DNA from: Prosthecobacter sp.
Lineage (GTDB): Bacteria; Verrucomicrobiota; Verrucomicrobiia; Verrucomicrobiales; Verrucomicrobiaceae
Reading direction: 5' to 3'
DNA: 64,000 nt
Assembly (NCBI RefSeq): GCF_034366625.1
Contig: NZ_JAXMIH010000019.1
Span: 1-64,000, forward strand
Numbering within the stretch: position 1 is the first letter of the stretch; each line of letters opens with the position of its first letter. Shown piece after piece: positions 50,810 to 59,049 of this stretch. The translations under genes were made by a program, and so were the position numbers. A model generated the notes under the pieces. That model was not told the DNA's origin, ran no database searches, and worked only from the letters and a program-made list of their open reading frames with translations.

Positions 50810-51514
50810 CTACTCCACCAAGTAAAGAATGCGGCCACAGGCTTCGCACTGCGTGAGCGACTCGGACTGTTTCAGTGATTGGATCACGCCGACCACCACC
50901 TTCATGTGGCAGCCGCCGCACATGGCGTTTTCCATCGGCACGATGGCTGCATCGCCTTTCTTGATGAAGATGCGCGTGTAGAGATCAAGCGCGTCCGGGT
51001 CGATGGGCGCGGCGAGGGTGGCGCGCTCGGCGTTGAGGTCTTCGAGGCGCTTCTTCACGCCCACCGCACGTTCGTCGAGGTTCTTGATTTCCTCGGTCAC
51101 ACGCTTCTGTGTCTCGGCCAGTTTGGCCTGGGCTTCCTTGAGTTTGGCCTTGGCGGTTTCGAGCGCCTCCATCTGGTCGAGCTCACCGTCTTCGAGTTTG
51201 GTGACTTCCGCCTCGTAACGTTTGATCTCATGGCCGAGGGCGGCGAACTCGTCGTTTTTGCGCGTCTCGAACTGCTGGTCGTGCAGGCGCTTGATCGAAA
51301 GCTGGCGTGTTTGCACATCGAGCTGGATGCTCTTGATCTTCACCTCGACTTCCTTCATCGCCAGATTCGCGGCCTCGACGGCGGCCTGATCACCGGCGAG
51401 CTGCGTTTTTGCCCTGGCTTGCAGGTTGGGGATGTCTTTGAGATCTTTTTGCAGCGCGCGGATGCGTTGATCGCGTTCCTGAAGCTGGATGAGTTTCGTG
51501 ATGTCTGGAAGCAT
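50810..51514 (-). CDS. Coiled-coil protein with C4 zinc ribbon (COG1579 family)
   Basis: The 234-residue cytoplasmic protein is mostly long helices (LIQLQERDQRIRALQKDLKD, EVTKLEDGELDQMEALETAK, LAETQKRVTEEIKNLDERAV) ending in a zinc ribbon with four cysteines (CGGCHMKVVVG and CEACGRILYLVE). This is the COG1579 architecture, widespread in bacteria. Its role is not settled; nucleic acid binding or a chaperone-like role has been proposed for relatives. It is divergent from the nucleotidyltransferase gene. Confidence 0.82.
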   Translation of the reverse strand: MLPDITKLIQLQERDQRIRALQKDLKDIPNLQARAKTQLAGDQAAVEAANLAMKEVEVKIKSIQLDVQTRQLSIKRLHDQQFETRKNDEFAALGHEIKRYEAEVTKLEDGELDQMEALETAKAKLKEAQAKLAETQKRVTEEIKNLDERAVGVKKRLEDLNAERATLAAPIDPDALDLYTRIFIKKGDAAIVPMENAMCGGCHMKVVVGVIQSLKQSESLTQCEACGRILYLVE

Positions 51515-51617
51515 GTGTCACGGATGTAAGCCGAGGCGGTGGCAGAGCACAAGTCTGTGTTCTCTGTCTCTTGACGCATCGGCGGACCGCTCCCATGGAT
51601 GCAGCCCGATTTTACCC

Positions 51618-52529
51618 ATGAAACCCACACTTCTCATCCTCGCTGCCGGCATGGGCAGCCGTTACGGCGGTCTCAAGCAACTTGATGCGATGGGGCCTTC
51701 GGGTGAAGTGGTGCTGGATTACTCGGTGTTCGACGCGATCCGTGCCGGTTTCGGCAAGGTGGTGTTCGTCATCCGCCGCGACTTCGAGGAGCTGTTCCGC
51801 ACGCAGATTGGCTCCAAGTTCGAGGGTCGTATCGCCGTGGATTACGCGTTTCAGGATTTAAACGACCTGCCCGCCGGTTTCTCCCTGCCGGAAGGCCGCA
51901 CCAAGCCCTGGGGCACGGCGCATGCGCTGCTCGCTGCCGCGAATGTGGTGAACGAGCCTTTCCTCATGATCAATGCCGACGACTTCTACGGCCAGGACGC
52001 CTTCAAAAAGATCGCCGCTGATCTCACTCAGCCGCGCTCGAAAGACGGCAAGAGCCACTGGTCGATGGTGGGCTTCTATTTGAAGAACACGCTCTCGGAA
52101 CACGGCAGCGTGTCACGTGGCGTCTGCAAACGCGATGCGAACGGCATGCTCGTGACGGTCACGGAGATGACAAAGATCTTCAAACATGGCCACGGTGCGG
52201 AGAACCGCGAGGTGGAGGGTGCTTACGTGCCGCTCACGGGTGACGAAGTCGTGTCGATGAACTTCTTTGGCTTCACGCCGGACATCTTCGACCATCTGCG
52301 CCAGGCCTTCGCCGAATTCCTCACGAAGCGCGGCAACGAACTCAAGTCAGAGTGCTATGTGCCTGCCGAAGTCGATGCTCTCATTCACGCAGGCAAGGCT
52401 GAGGTCCGCGTACTCGAAACCACCGGCAAGTGGTTCGGTGTCACCTATCCCGAGGACAAGGCCGAAGTCGTCGCCAGCATTCGCAAGTTGATCGACGCGG
52501 GTGAGTATCCGCAGTCGCTGTTGGGTTGA
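51618..52529 (+). CDS. Sugar-phosphate nucleotidyltransferase family protein
   Basis: The 303-residue protein has the NTP-transferase N-terminus LLILAAGMGSRYGGLKQLDA (G-x-G-x-R-x-G-x-x-K) and the metal/nucleotide motif LMINADDFYGQDAF. It belongs to the GT-A nucleotidyltransferase fold that makes NDP-sugars or similar, but differs from classic GalU and RmlA; the substrate cannot be named. The start at 51618 follows an ACCC leader; 43 upstream codons in frame lack homology. It stands alone on the plus strand next to convergent kdtA. Confidence 0.8.
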   Translation: MKPTLLILAAGMGSRYGGLKQLDAMGPSGEVVLDYSVFDAIRAGFGKVVFVIRRDFEELFRTQIGSKFEGRIAVDYAFQDLNDLPAGFSLPEGRTKPWGTAHALLAAANVVNEPFLMINADDFYGQDAFKKIAADLTQPRSKDGKSHWSMVGFYLKNTLSEHGSVSRGVCKRDANGMLVTVTEMTKIFKHGHGAENREVEGAYVPLTGDEVVSMNFFGFTPDIFDHLRQAFAEFLTKRGNELKSECYVPAEVDALIHAGKAEVRVLETTGKWFGVTYPEDKAEVVASIRKLIDAGEYPQSLLG

Positions 52530-52540
52530 TCGGCAGTCTT

Positions 52541-53869
52541 TTATTTCTGCTCAAGCAGGCGTTCGACACTGCGTTGCGTCGCGCCTTGGTGGATTTGCAG
52601 GGCCTTGTGGCCTGCGTGCGCCATGTGAAAGGCTTTTGGTTTGTTTTGCAGCAGTGTGAGGCAGGCGGAGGTGAGTTCCTTGAAGTCAGCGACCTGTTGA
52701 GCGCCGCCGTGCTTTAACAGGAGATCGACGAGCGGTGTGAAGTTCTCCATGTGCGGGCCGAAGAGGACGGGCTTTTGTGCCAGCGCAGCCTCGGCGGGGT
52801 TTTGGCCGCCTTCGGCAAGGAAACTTTTGCCGACGACGACGAGTGTGGCGAGATGCTGCCAGGCGGCGAGTTCGCCGGTGGTGTCGATGAGGAAGACGGG
52901 AGCGTTTGGATCGACGCGGGAGAGGGAATCGCTGCGCAGGGCAGGGGTGATGCCGATGGTGTTGAGCGCTGCGGTGATTTCGGCACGACGTTCGACGTGA
53001 CGCGGCACGATCAGCAGCGCGAGATCATGGATTTTTTCGCGCAGGTGTTGGAAGACGCGGGCGAGTTCGATTTCTTCGCCAGCGTGCGTGCTGGCGGCGA
53101 GGAGGATGGGTTGCTGGGGCGAAATGCCGACCTGGGTGAGCACAGCGTGCAGGGCGTCGATTTTCACAGGGAGCACGATGGCTCCATCGGGATCGTACTT
53201 GATGCTGCCGGCGAGATGGATGCGGTCGCGTTCGACTCCGAGACCCTGCCAGCGGGTGATGTCGGACTCTTCCTGCACGAGGACTTGATGCAGCAGGCGG
53301 AAGATGGGCTCCACAAGCCAGCGGAACTTGCGATAGCGGCGTTCGGAGCGCGGGGAGAGCCGTGCGTTGACCAAGGAGACGGGAATGCCGAGGCGTTCAG
53401 CGGCGGAGGTCAGGTTGGGCCATACTTCGGCCTCCACGAGCACGAGCTGTGTGGGCTGGATGATCTCCAGCATAAGGCGACCGATGCCAGGGAGATCGAC
53501 GGGGCTGTAAATGGCGACCACCCGGCCAAGATGTTGTGCCGCAAGCTCCACTGCGAGCGCATGACCGGTGGGAGTCGTGGTGCTGAGCACGATGCCCAGA
53601 TAGGCATCCGTTTGCAGCAGCCGGGTGATCAGTTTTTTGGCGACACCGACTTCACCAACACTCACGGCGTGCACCCAGAAGCGCTCATGCTGCGGCAGGG
53701 CGGCGATGGCTTTTTGCGTCTTCTTGCTGTGCCAGCCGAGGCGCTGGGCGAGATCACGCCAGCGGCCATTGCGGCGGCGCATCTTGATGAAGGCGCTTGG
53801 CAGCATGAAGGCGAGACCGAAGGGCAGCGCCAGATTGTAGAGGATGAGGCTAAGCGCTTTCGATGCCAT
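52541..53869 (-). CDS. kdtA: 3-deoxy-D-manno-octulosonic-acid (Kdo) transferase
   Basis: WaaA/KdtA adds Kdo to lipid A precursor at the inner membrane. The 442-residue GT30 enzyme has an N-terminal membrane anchor (ALSLILYNLALPFGLAFMLP), the catalytic HAVSVGEVGVAKKLI, LVEAEVWPNL, SIKYDPDGAIV and the CMP-Kdo-binding C-terminal lobe with GGQNPAEAALAQKPVLFGPH. Length fits (about 420-440). It overlaps rsmD by 20 bases. The gene implies a Gram-negative lipopolysaccharide outer membrane. Confidence 0.93.
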   Translation of the reverse strand: MASKALSLILYNLALPFGLAFMLPSAFIKMRRRNGRWRDLAQRLGWHSKKTQKAIAALPQHERFWVHAVSVGEVGVAKKLITRLLQTDAYLGIVLSTTTPTGHALAVELAAQHLGRVVAIYSPVDLPGIGRLMLEIIQPTQLVLVEAEVWPNLTSAAERLGIPVSLVNARLSPRSERRYRKFRWLVEPIFRLLHQVLVQEESDITRWQGLGVERDRIHLAGSIKYDPDGAIVLPVKIDALHAVLTQVGISPQQPILLAASTHAGEEIELARVFQHLREKIHDLALLIVPRHVERRAEITAALNTIGITPALRSDSLSRVDPNAPVFLIDTTGELAAWQHLATLVVVGKSFLAEGGQNPAEAALAQKPVLFGPHMENFTPLVDLLLKHGGAQQVADFKELTSACLTLLQNKPKAFHMAHAGHKALQIHQGATQRSVERLLEQK

Positions 53870-54431
53870 GCGGAAGTTTTCGCAGCCAGACGATGCGGGT
53901 GGAACCGTAATTGCGGTCGGTCAGCACCTCCCAGCCGGGCCAGTTTTTTGTTTCGCGGTTGAAGTGGTGACTTTCGAGAATGAGGTGGCTCTCCGCATGC
54001 AGCAGCGCGGGAAGAGCCTCATCGGCGAGCAGTTTCGCGACGAAATCCGTGTCCGCATCGCAATGCGTGTAGGGCGGGTCGGCGAAGATGAGATCGAACT
54101 GCTTGCCGTCGCGTTGCAGCAGCGGCAGCAGGCGGAAGACATCGCTTTGGCGCACGGTGGCACCGGCGAGCTTGGTTTTGGCGATGTTGCGGCGGATCAC
54201 GTCGCAAGCCCCTTTGTTTTCATCCACCATCAAGGCAGACGTGGCTCCACGGCTCAGGCATTCGAGGGCGATGGCGCCCGTGCCGGCGAAAAGATCGAGC
54301 ACATGCGCGCCAGGAACGAGTTCGCCGAGCATCGAGAACACAGCCTGCCGCACACGATCCTGCGTGGGTCGTGTGACGGTTTTCGGGACTTCGAGTGCAA
54401 GCCCGCCTGCTGTGCCGGAGATGATGCGCAC
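53850..54431 (-). CDS. rsmD: 16S rRNA (guanine-966-N2) methyltransferase
   Basis: RsmD methylates G966 of 16S rRNA with S-adenosylmethionine. The 193-residue protein shows MRIISGTAGGLALEVPK, RPTQDRVRQAVFSMLG, the SAM site VLDLFAGTGAIALECLSRGA and the catalytic DPPY motif in LIFADPPYTHCD. It lies upstream of kdtA with an overlap. The first 14 or so codons are partly duplicated at 55604-55623 beyond the Fic gene, which suggests that the Fic segment inserted at or beside the rsmD start. Confidence 0.93.
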   Translation of the reverse strand: MRIISGTAGGLALEVPKTVTRPTQDRVRQAVFSMLGELVPGAHVLDLFAGTGAIALECLSRGATSALMVDENKGACDVIRRNIAKTKLAGATVRQSDVFRLLPLLQRDGKQFDLIFADPPYTHCDADTDFVAKLLADEALPALLHAESHLILESHHFNRETKNWPGWEVLTDRNYGSTRIVWLRKLPHGIESA

Positions 54432-54488
54432 CCGTTTCCTTTAGCTGGGCAAGGTTCGGGGTTCAAGGTTTCTTGCCGGAGGTTTGAA

Positions 54489-54540
54489 TGAGGAAAGCAG
54501 GAAGGCAGGAAATGAATGAATCTGGTTCCTGTCTTCCTCA
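54489..54540. terminator. Hairpin between fic and rsmD
   Basis: TGAGGAAAGCAGGAA (54489-54503) pairs with TTCCTGTCTTCCTCA (54526-54540), with two mismatches, around a 22-base loop. It lies ten bases beyond the fic stop on the transcribed minus strand and could end fic transcription, or mark the boundary of the inserted segment. Confidence 0.4.
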
Positions 54541-54549
54541 TCAAGCGAC

Positions 54550-55542
54550 TCAGGCTTTGGAGGTGCGGCGGTATTTTTGCAGGCTGCTGTTGGGCTTGTC
54601 TGGCAGGGTGCGTTCGATCAGGCCGGCGGCGAGCGCGGGTTGCAGGTAGTTTTTACGGAAGGTCGGACGATGGGCCAGACCGAGCTTTTTCATGCAGGCC
54701 AGGGCGGTGAGCGGCTGTTTGGCCAGGCATTTGAGCAGGGCTTTGACTTGGTCGCTGACTTGATCGCCCACTTGGTCGGTGGCCGCCACCTCATGAATGG
54801 CCTGGAGGAGGGCGGAGAGCAGGAATTCGATGAAGATCGTGGACTGGCCGGCTTTGTCTGATGCCGCGAGCGCGGCGTAATACTCCGCCTGTCGCTCGCG
54901 GATCACGCTTTCCACGGGGAGGAAGGCCAGTTCGGGCTTCCAGCGGCTCAGGATGAGCGTTTGCCACAGTCGTCCGATGCGACCGTTGCCATCGGCAAAG
55001 GGATGAATGAACTCCAGTTCGTAATGGAACACGCAGCTCGCGATCAAGGGATGCTCCACCTTCCGTTTCAGCCAGCCGAGCAGATCCTGCATCAATCCCG
55101 GCACGCGCTCCGCAGGCGGCGCCACATGCACGAGCTTGGAACCCTTCACGATGCCCACGCCGCCGGAGCGGAAGCGCCCCGGATGATCCACGAGGCTTTG
55201 CATGAGCAGGTGATGCGCCGCGAGGAGGTCTTTGGCCGAGGCGGGGTTCCAGGCATCCAGCGCCTCATAGGCGGCGAAGGCGTTGCGCACTTCCTGGATG
55301 TCCTTGGCCGGACCGAGCACTCGCTTGCCTTCGATCACGGCTGTCACCTGCTCCAGGGACAGCGAGTTGTTTTCGATGGCGAGGGAGGAATGGATGGTGC
55401 GCAGCCGTCGGCTTCGTCGCAGTTTCGGCGTCATCGCCGTCGGAGCCTGCGCGCTCAAGCGTCCCAGCGCCTCGCTGACCTGCACGACAAGGTCGAGCGC
55501 CTTGGGCGTGATCGTGAAGGGTGGGGTGTAAAGCGCGGGCAT
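54550..55542 (-). CDS. Fic family protein with N-terminal inhibitory helix
   Basis: Fic proteins attach AMP or related groups to hydroxyls of target proteins. The 330-residue protein has the complete catalytic motif HPFADGNGR at 180-188 within IHPFADGNGRIGRLW. The segment HSSLAIEN at 51-58 contains S-x-x-x-E-N, the autoinhibitory motif of class II Fic proteins, whose glutamate blocks the ATP site. A C-terminal winged-helix-like region (DQVSDQVKALLKCLAKQPLT, ACMKKLGLAHRPTFRKNYLQ) may bind DNA. The gene sits between rsmD and a copy of the rsmD start. Targets are unknown. Confidence 0.88.
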   Translation of the reverse strand: MPALYTPPFTITPKALDLVVQVSEALGRLSAQAPTAMTPKLRRSRRLRTIHSSLAIENNSLSLEQVTAVIEGKRVLGPAKDIQEVRNAFAAYEALDAWNPASAKDLLAAHHLLMQSLVDHPGRFRSGGVGIVKGSKLVHVAPPAERVPGLMQDLLGWLKRKVEHPLIASCVFHYELEFIHPFADGNGRIGRLWQTLILSRWKPELAFLPVESVIRERQAEYYAALAASDKAGQSTIFIEFLLSALLQAIHEVAATDQVGDQVSDQVKALLKCLAKQPLTALACMKKLGLAHRPTFRKNYLQPALAAGLIERTLPDKPNSSLQKYRRTSKA

Positions 55543-55575
55543 GGATTCAATAGCGCCGGGTGCTGCATGGCTTCA

Positions 55576-55623
55576 ATCGGCAACTTCTGGCGGAAGGCTG
55601 CCGGCTGTGCCGGAGATGATCCG
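55576..55623 (-). pseudogene. Relic of the rsmD 5' end
   Basis: Read on the minus strand, 55623 to 55576 encodes RIISGTAGSLPPEVAD and then a stop, matching the start of RsmD (RIISGTAGGLALEV) at most positions. At DNA level 17 bases (55604-55620 versus 54409-54425) are identical. It cannot make a protein and marks a duplication at the edge of the fic segment. Confidence 0.6.
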
Positions 55624-55713
55624 CGCTTTTTTCTTTTTAGCGGTGGGAGGTGGGGATGCAAGGTGGGGATGGCAATTCAAACGTGTCGTCGTTCGCGGAG
55701 CAGTGATTGGGCG

Positions 55714-56109
55714 TTACTCAAATTTAGAAATCTCATCTGCCAATGCCTCACGAAGATCGGATGGCTCGGTGATCCATAGATTCCATTCTTCGTTTGGGAA
55801 AACCGCTACTTTGGCCCCGTCATGTTGCAGTCTTGGTAACAATTCTCCCATGAAATCATCCAGTTCAATTTCTGTCGCCACATGTCCGGGGAAATGTTTG
55901 TCGGCAATCTTCTGGGCGTATTCTGAATGTGGCCAGACTGGGAAATACTCGAGCTTGTCAGGTGTGACTGGCACCAGCCATCCATCATCGTTGCGAACAC
56001 CCCAAAGGAATTCGGAATCGGCGACTTTGCCGATAAAATGTGAGCATCTTTCAGCGTCGCTTAATGCTACAACTGCCTTGTATTGAGCTTCATTCAGTTT
56101 GTATGGCAT
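55714..56109 (-). CDS. DUF2750 family protein
   Basis: The 131-residue protein starts MPYKLNEAQYKAVVALSDAE at 56109; the frame continues to 56259 without homology. RCSHFIGKVADSEFLWGVRN, DDGWLVPVTPDKLEYFPVWP and DDFMGELLPRLQHDGAKVAV match the DUF2750 layout, a cytoplasmic family found beside polymorphic-toxin immunity genes in other bacteria. There is no signal peptide. No toxin gene is adjacent, so an immunity role is only a possibility. Base composition is more AT-rich than the neighbours, consistent with transfer. Confidence 0.75.
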   Translation of the reverse strand: MPYKLNEAQYKAVVALSDAERCSHFIGKVADSEFLWGVRNDDGWLVPVTPDKLEYFPVWPHSEYAQKIADKHFPGHVATEIELDDFMGELLPRLQHDGAKVAVFPNEEWNLWITEPSDLREALADEISKFE

Positions 56110-56197
56110 GCTTGTAATTGGTTTATCGTTTTGAGTTTTTTGTGCCGGGAGTGAGAATAGCGTGTTCCCTGACGAACATGGGTGTCCGTCATATGAT

Positions 56198-57331
56198 TCA
56201 CTTCCCATTCTTGAACGCATACAGCACGCCATCATCCGCGCCGACGATGATGTAGTCACCGGCGATGGCGGGGGAGGTCTTTACTGGGGCACCGAGTTCG
56301 TTGTGCCAGACTTCTTTGCCGGTGGCGAGGTCGAGGGCGTACACATAACCGTCGTCGCTGCCGAAGATCGCGGTTTTGCCGGCGCAGATGACGGCGCTGC
56401 TGTCGATGCGGTCGCGGGCGCGGAATTCCCAGAGCTGCTTGCCGGTGACGCGGTCGATGGCGTGGAAACGTTTGTCTCTGCCGCCGACATAGACGGCTTT
56501 TTCCCAGATGGCGGGGGCGGCGTAGTATTCGAACTCGCGCACGCCGTATTCCCAGACCTGCATGCCGTCACTGATACTGTAAGCGCCGACGCGGTTGCCA
56601 TAATGGCTGACGTAGATGACGCCGTCGGCGATGGCGACGTTGTTGCCGATGTAGGCACCGACTTCGATCTGCTTTTCTTCTTTGCCAGTCTTCACGTCGT
56701 GGACGTGCAGGACGCTGTCGCAGCCGCCGAAGACGACCTTGCCGTCGCCGACGGCGGAGCCGCCGTTGATGTAGTAGCCGGTTTCAGCGGCCCAGTCTTT
56801 TTTGCCGTTCTTGGCGTCGAGGCAGTACACGTTGTAGTCGTAGGAGCCGATGATGATTTTCTGCGCCTTGGTCTCGGGATCGGTCCAGACGTTGGCGGCG
56901 GCATGAATTTCGGCCTGGGTCTCAAACTTCCAGACTTCTTTGCCGGTGTCGGCGTTCCAAGCATAGATGAAGCCGTCCTGGCAGCCAGCGACGACGAGAT
57001 CACCTGCAAAAGCGGCGGCACCGTCGAAAGCGCCTTTGGCCTCGGCTTTCCACTTTTCTTTGCCGGTGGCGAGGTCGAGGCAGAAGAATTTGCCGTCTTT
57101 GCAGCCGGCATAGACTTTGCCCGCACGCACGATGGCGCTGGAGACAAGCATTTCACTTTGGCCCTTGGGTTTGTCCATGAGCTTGAACTGCCAGGCGAGT
57201 TCGAGGGGGAATTTGAGTTCGACGGGCGAGGTGCCGGTCATGGCTTCATTGCCACGGGAGTGAATCCAGTCGGCGTTTTGCGCGTGCAGGACGGAAGACA
57301 GGAGGAGGCACAGGAAAAAGATGGAGCGCAT
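56198..57331 (-). CDS. Secreted PQQ-like beta-propeller repeat protein
   Basis: The 377-residue protein starts MRSIFFLCLLLSSVLHAQNA, a signal peptide; upstream codons in the same frame (to 57754) are antisense to the CxxC gene. Six or seven repeats carry the PQQ-type signature (GKFFCLDLATGKEKWKAEAK, GFIYAWNADTGKEVWKFETQ, GYVYALDLATGKEVWHNELG). The blades form a propeller like that of BamB and PQQ dehydrogenases, but no catalytic or cofactor residue is evident. It probably acts as a periplasmic binding or scaffold protein. It is divergent from the CxxC gene. Confidence 0.85.
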   Translation of the reverse strand: MRSIFFLCLLLSSVLHAQNADWIHSRGNEAMTGTSPVELKFPLELAWQFKLMDKPKGQSEMLVSSAIVRAGKVYAGCKDGKFFCLDLATGKEKWKAEAKGAFDGAAAFAGDLVVAGCQDGFIYAWNADTGKEVWKFETQAEIHAAANVWTDPETKAQKIIIGSYDYNVYCLDAKNGKKDWAAETGYYINGGSAVGDGKVVFGGCDSVLHVHDVKTGKEEKQIEVGAYIGNNVAIADGVIYVSHYGNRVGAYSISDGMQVWEYGVREFEYYAAPAIWEKAVYVGGRDKRFHAIDRVTGKQLWEFRARDRIDSSAVICAGKTAIFGSDDGYVYALDLATGKEVWHNELGAPVKTSPAIAGDYIIVGADDGVLYAFKNGK

Positions 57332-57382
57332 GAGTTTGGACTGTGAAACTGGCCTGAGATACGCTTTGTTGCAAACAAGCCG

Positions 57383-57931
57383 ATGCCTGATCACGATCTC
57401 CAGAAGCCGCCGCCGATTCCACCCGACCTGCGGTGCGAGTATGAGGAGCGTCCGTTTCAGCACTGCACGCGCTGTGGTGAGTCGCTGCCGGATTTCCCCG
57501 GCGGGTTCCAAATCTCGAAGGCTTACAAGCGCGGCGAGTGCGTGATGGAGTATGCGCTGTGCGATCACTGCCGCTCGATGATGATGGAGGAGTTCTCCGT
57601 GGAATCGAAGAAGCGGCTGGCGCAGTTTCAGGACGAGGAGGTGACACTGGACCGCGGGCTGGACTCGTGCGCGGTGTGCCATGCGCCGCGAAACGCGCCG
57701 GGGATGGATGATTTTGTGATCACGGGCGTGTGCGAGGGGATCTCGCTTCTTCACAGCGTGATGATCTGCGGCAAGTGCGGCGACACGGTGCAGGGGATGA
57801 TCTCGCAGAAGACGCGGGATACTTGGCGGCGCTTTGTGGATGATAATTTTCCCGGCCCACCACCGATGGATTCGCTGCCGGAGCCGGTGCAGGAGTTTCG
57901 CACGCCCGTGCCGGTGATGTCGAAGATGTGA
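57383..57931 (+). CDS. Hypothetical protein with four CxxC motifs
   Basis: The 182-residue cytoplasmic protein has four C-x-x-C pairs (HCTRCGE near residue 28, LCDHCRS near 60, SCAVCHA near 97, ICGKCGD near 128), enough for two zinc ribbons. Between them is an acidic helical part (SVESKKRLAQFQDEEVTLDR). It has no enzyme signature that I recognise. It lies 51 bases from the divergent beta-propeller gene, and a REP dyad follows its stop. Confidence 0.7.
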   Translation: MPDHDLQKPPPIPPDLRCEYEERPFQHCTRCGESLPDFPGGFQISKAYKRGECVMEYALCDHCRSMMMEEFSVESKKRLAQFQDEEVTLDRGLDSCAVCHAPRNAPGMDDFVITGVCEGISLLHSVMICGKCGDTVQGMISQKTRDTWRRFVDDNFPGPPPMDSLPEPVQEFRTPVPVMSKM

Positions 57932-57972
57932 ACGGAGCCGTTCTTGGTTCGCTGTTCTTCGTTGTTGGTTTT

Positions 57973-58022
57973 GTAGTCCCGCCTTGAGGTGGTTGTGGAA
58001 GACCGGCTGAAGCCGGGACTAC
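57973..58022. repeat. REP dyad with GTAG ends
   Basis: GTAGTCCCGCCTT at 57973-57985 faces its complement AAGCCGGGACTAC at 58010-58022 with one mismatch. Each half also folds alone (CCGCCT/AGGTGG and CCGGCT/AGCCGG). The GTAG tetranucleotide ahead of a small palindrome is the hallmark of REP elements mobilised by RAYT (TnpA-REP) transposases; two in opposite orientation form a BIME-like dyad. No RAYT gene is in the window. Confidence 0.6.
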
Positions 58023-58030
58023 GGAACAGG

Positions 58031-58921
58031 TCAATGGCCGCAGTTGGCACCTTCTTCAGGATCGGTGTCCTCGATCTTGGCGGTGGCTTTGAGCTCTTCG
58101 AGGAAGGCGTTGAACTTTTTGTCGCGGTGCTCTTCAAGGAAGCGGATTTTCACGTCCTCCTTCACCTCGTCGAAAGGACGAGCGACCGAAGGTTTGCGGC
58201 CGGTGACGGTGCAGACGTGGAAGCCGAGCTGGGTGTTGAAGACGGGGCTGATCTCGCTCTCGCCCATGGAGAAGGCGATGGTTTCAAACTCCTCCATGAA
58301 CTCGCCGCGCTTGAACCAGCCGAGGTCGATCTGCTGCTGCTCGTCGGCGCGGTGTTCCTCGGCGATTTTGGCGAAATCGGCCCCGGCGAGGAGCTGGGAA
58401 CGGACATCGCGCATGGCCTGATAGACTTCCTGGCGGCTTTTGGCTCCCTGGAGGCTCTTGGTGATGTGGGAGGCTTTGATTTCCTCCTCGGTCATGTAGT
58501 GCTTGAGATTGGCCTCGTAGCAGGCCCGCAGCTCGGCCTCGGTGGGCACGGGTTCCGGGGCGTAGATTTCCTGGAGCGTTTTGTCAAGGCGCACGCCACC
58601 GGCGACGTTGTCGCGGATGAGGGCCTCGTCTTTGACGGCCATGCCGAGATTCATGTAGAACTGCGTTTCGCCACCGGCGTCGTCGATGAGCTTGGTCAAA
58701 CGGGCGGTGACATCCGCTTCGGCGACTTCAGGGAAACGGCGGCGGCTTTCCTGGCCGAGGATGGCCCGGGAGACAAGGTTGTCCTTGGCCATGGTGCGGA
58801 ATTCGGGGTCACGTTCGCAGCAGGCGACCTGGAGGGTGCGTTCAAAGTGTCCTTTGATCTGGCGGAATTCCGCCTCGATTATTTCGTCGTCGATGTGTTC
58901 GCCGTTGATGATGAGAGCCAT
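58031..58921 (-). CDS. PpiC/parvulin-type peptidyl-prolyl isomerase
   Basis: The 296-residue protein starts MALIINGEHIDDEIIEAEF at 58921; a longer frame to 58969 begins with non-homologous residues. The central part is SurA/NifM-like helical. The rotamase domain contains ASHITKSLQGAKSRQEVYQA, LGWFKRGEFMEEFETIAFSM and FNTQLGFHVCTVTGRKP, with the G-x-H-V strand typical of parvulins. The tail ends CGH. No signal peptide is seen, so it may act in the cytoplasm, as NifM does. It catalyses cis-trans isomerisation of prolyl bonds in folding clients. Confidence 0.85.
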   Translation of the reverse strand: MALIINGEHIDDEIIEAEFRQIKGHFERTLQVACCERDPEFRTMAKDNLVSRAILGQESRRRFPEVAEADVTARLTKLIDDAGGETQFYMNLGMAVKDEALIRDNVAGGVRLDKTLQEIYAPEPVPTEAELRACYEANLKHYMTEEEIKASHITKSLQGAKSRQEVYQAMRDVRSQLLAGADFAKIAEEHRADEQQQIDLGWFKRGEFMEEFETIAFSMGESEISPVFNTQLGFHVCTVTGRKPSVARPFDEVKEDVKIRFLEEHRDKKFNAFLEELKATAKIEDTDPEEGANCGH

Positions 58922-59049
58922 GGTGACGATCATGGAGCGCGGAGCGAGGGGCGCAAGGTTTGACAACAAGAGCGTGGTGGCCTAGATGCCCAAAGCCCGG
59001 CCGTCTGATCGGCATGAAAACTGCGAGCCGGTGCTGCGTTGCTTTTACG

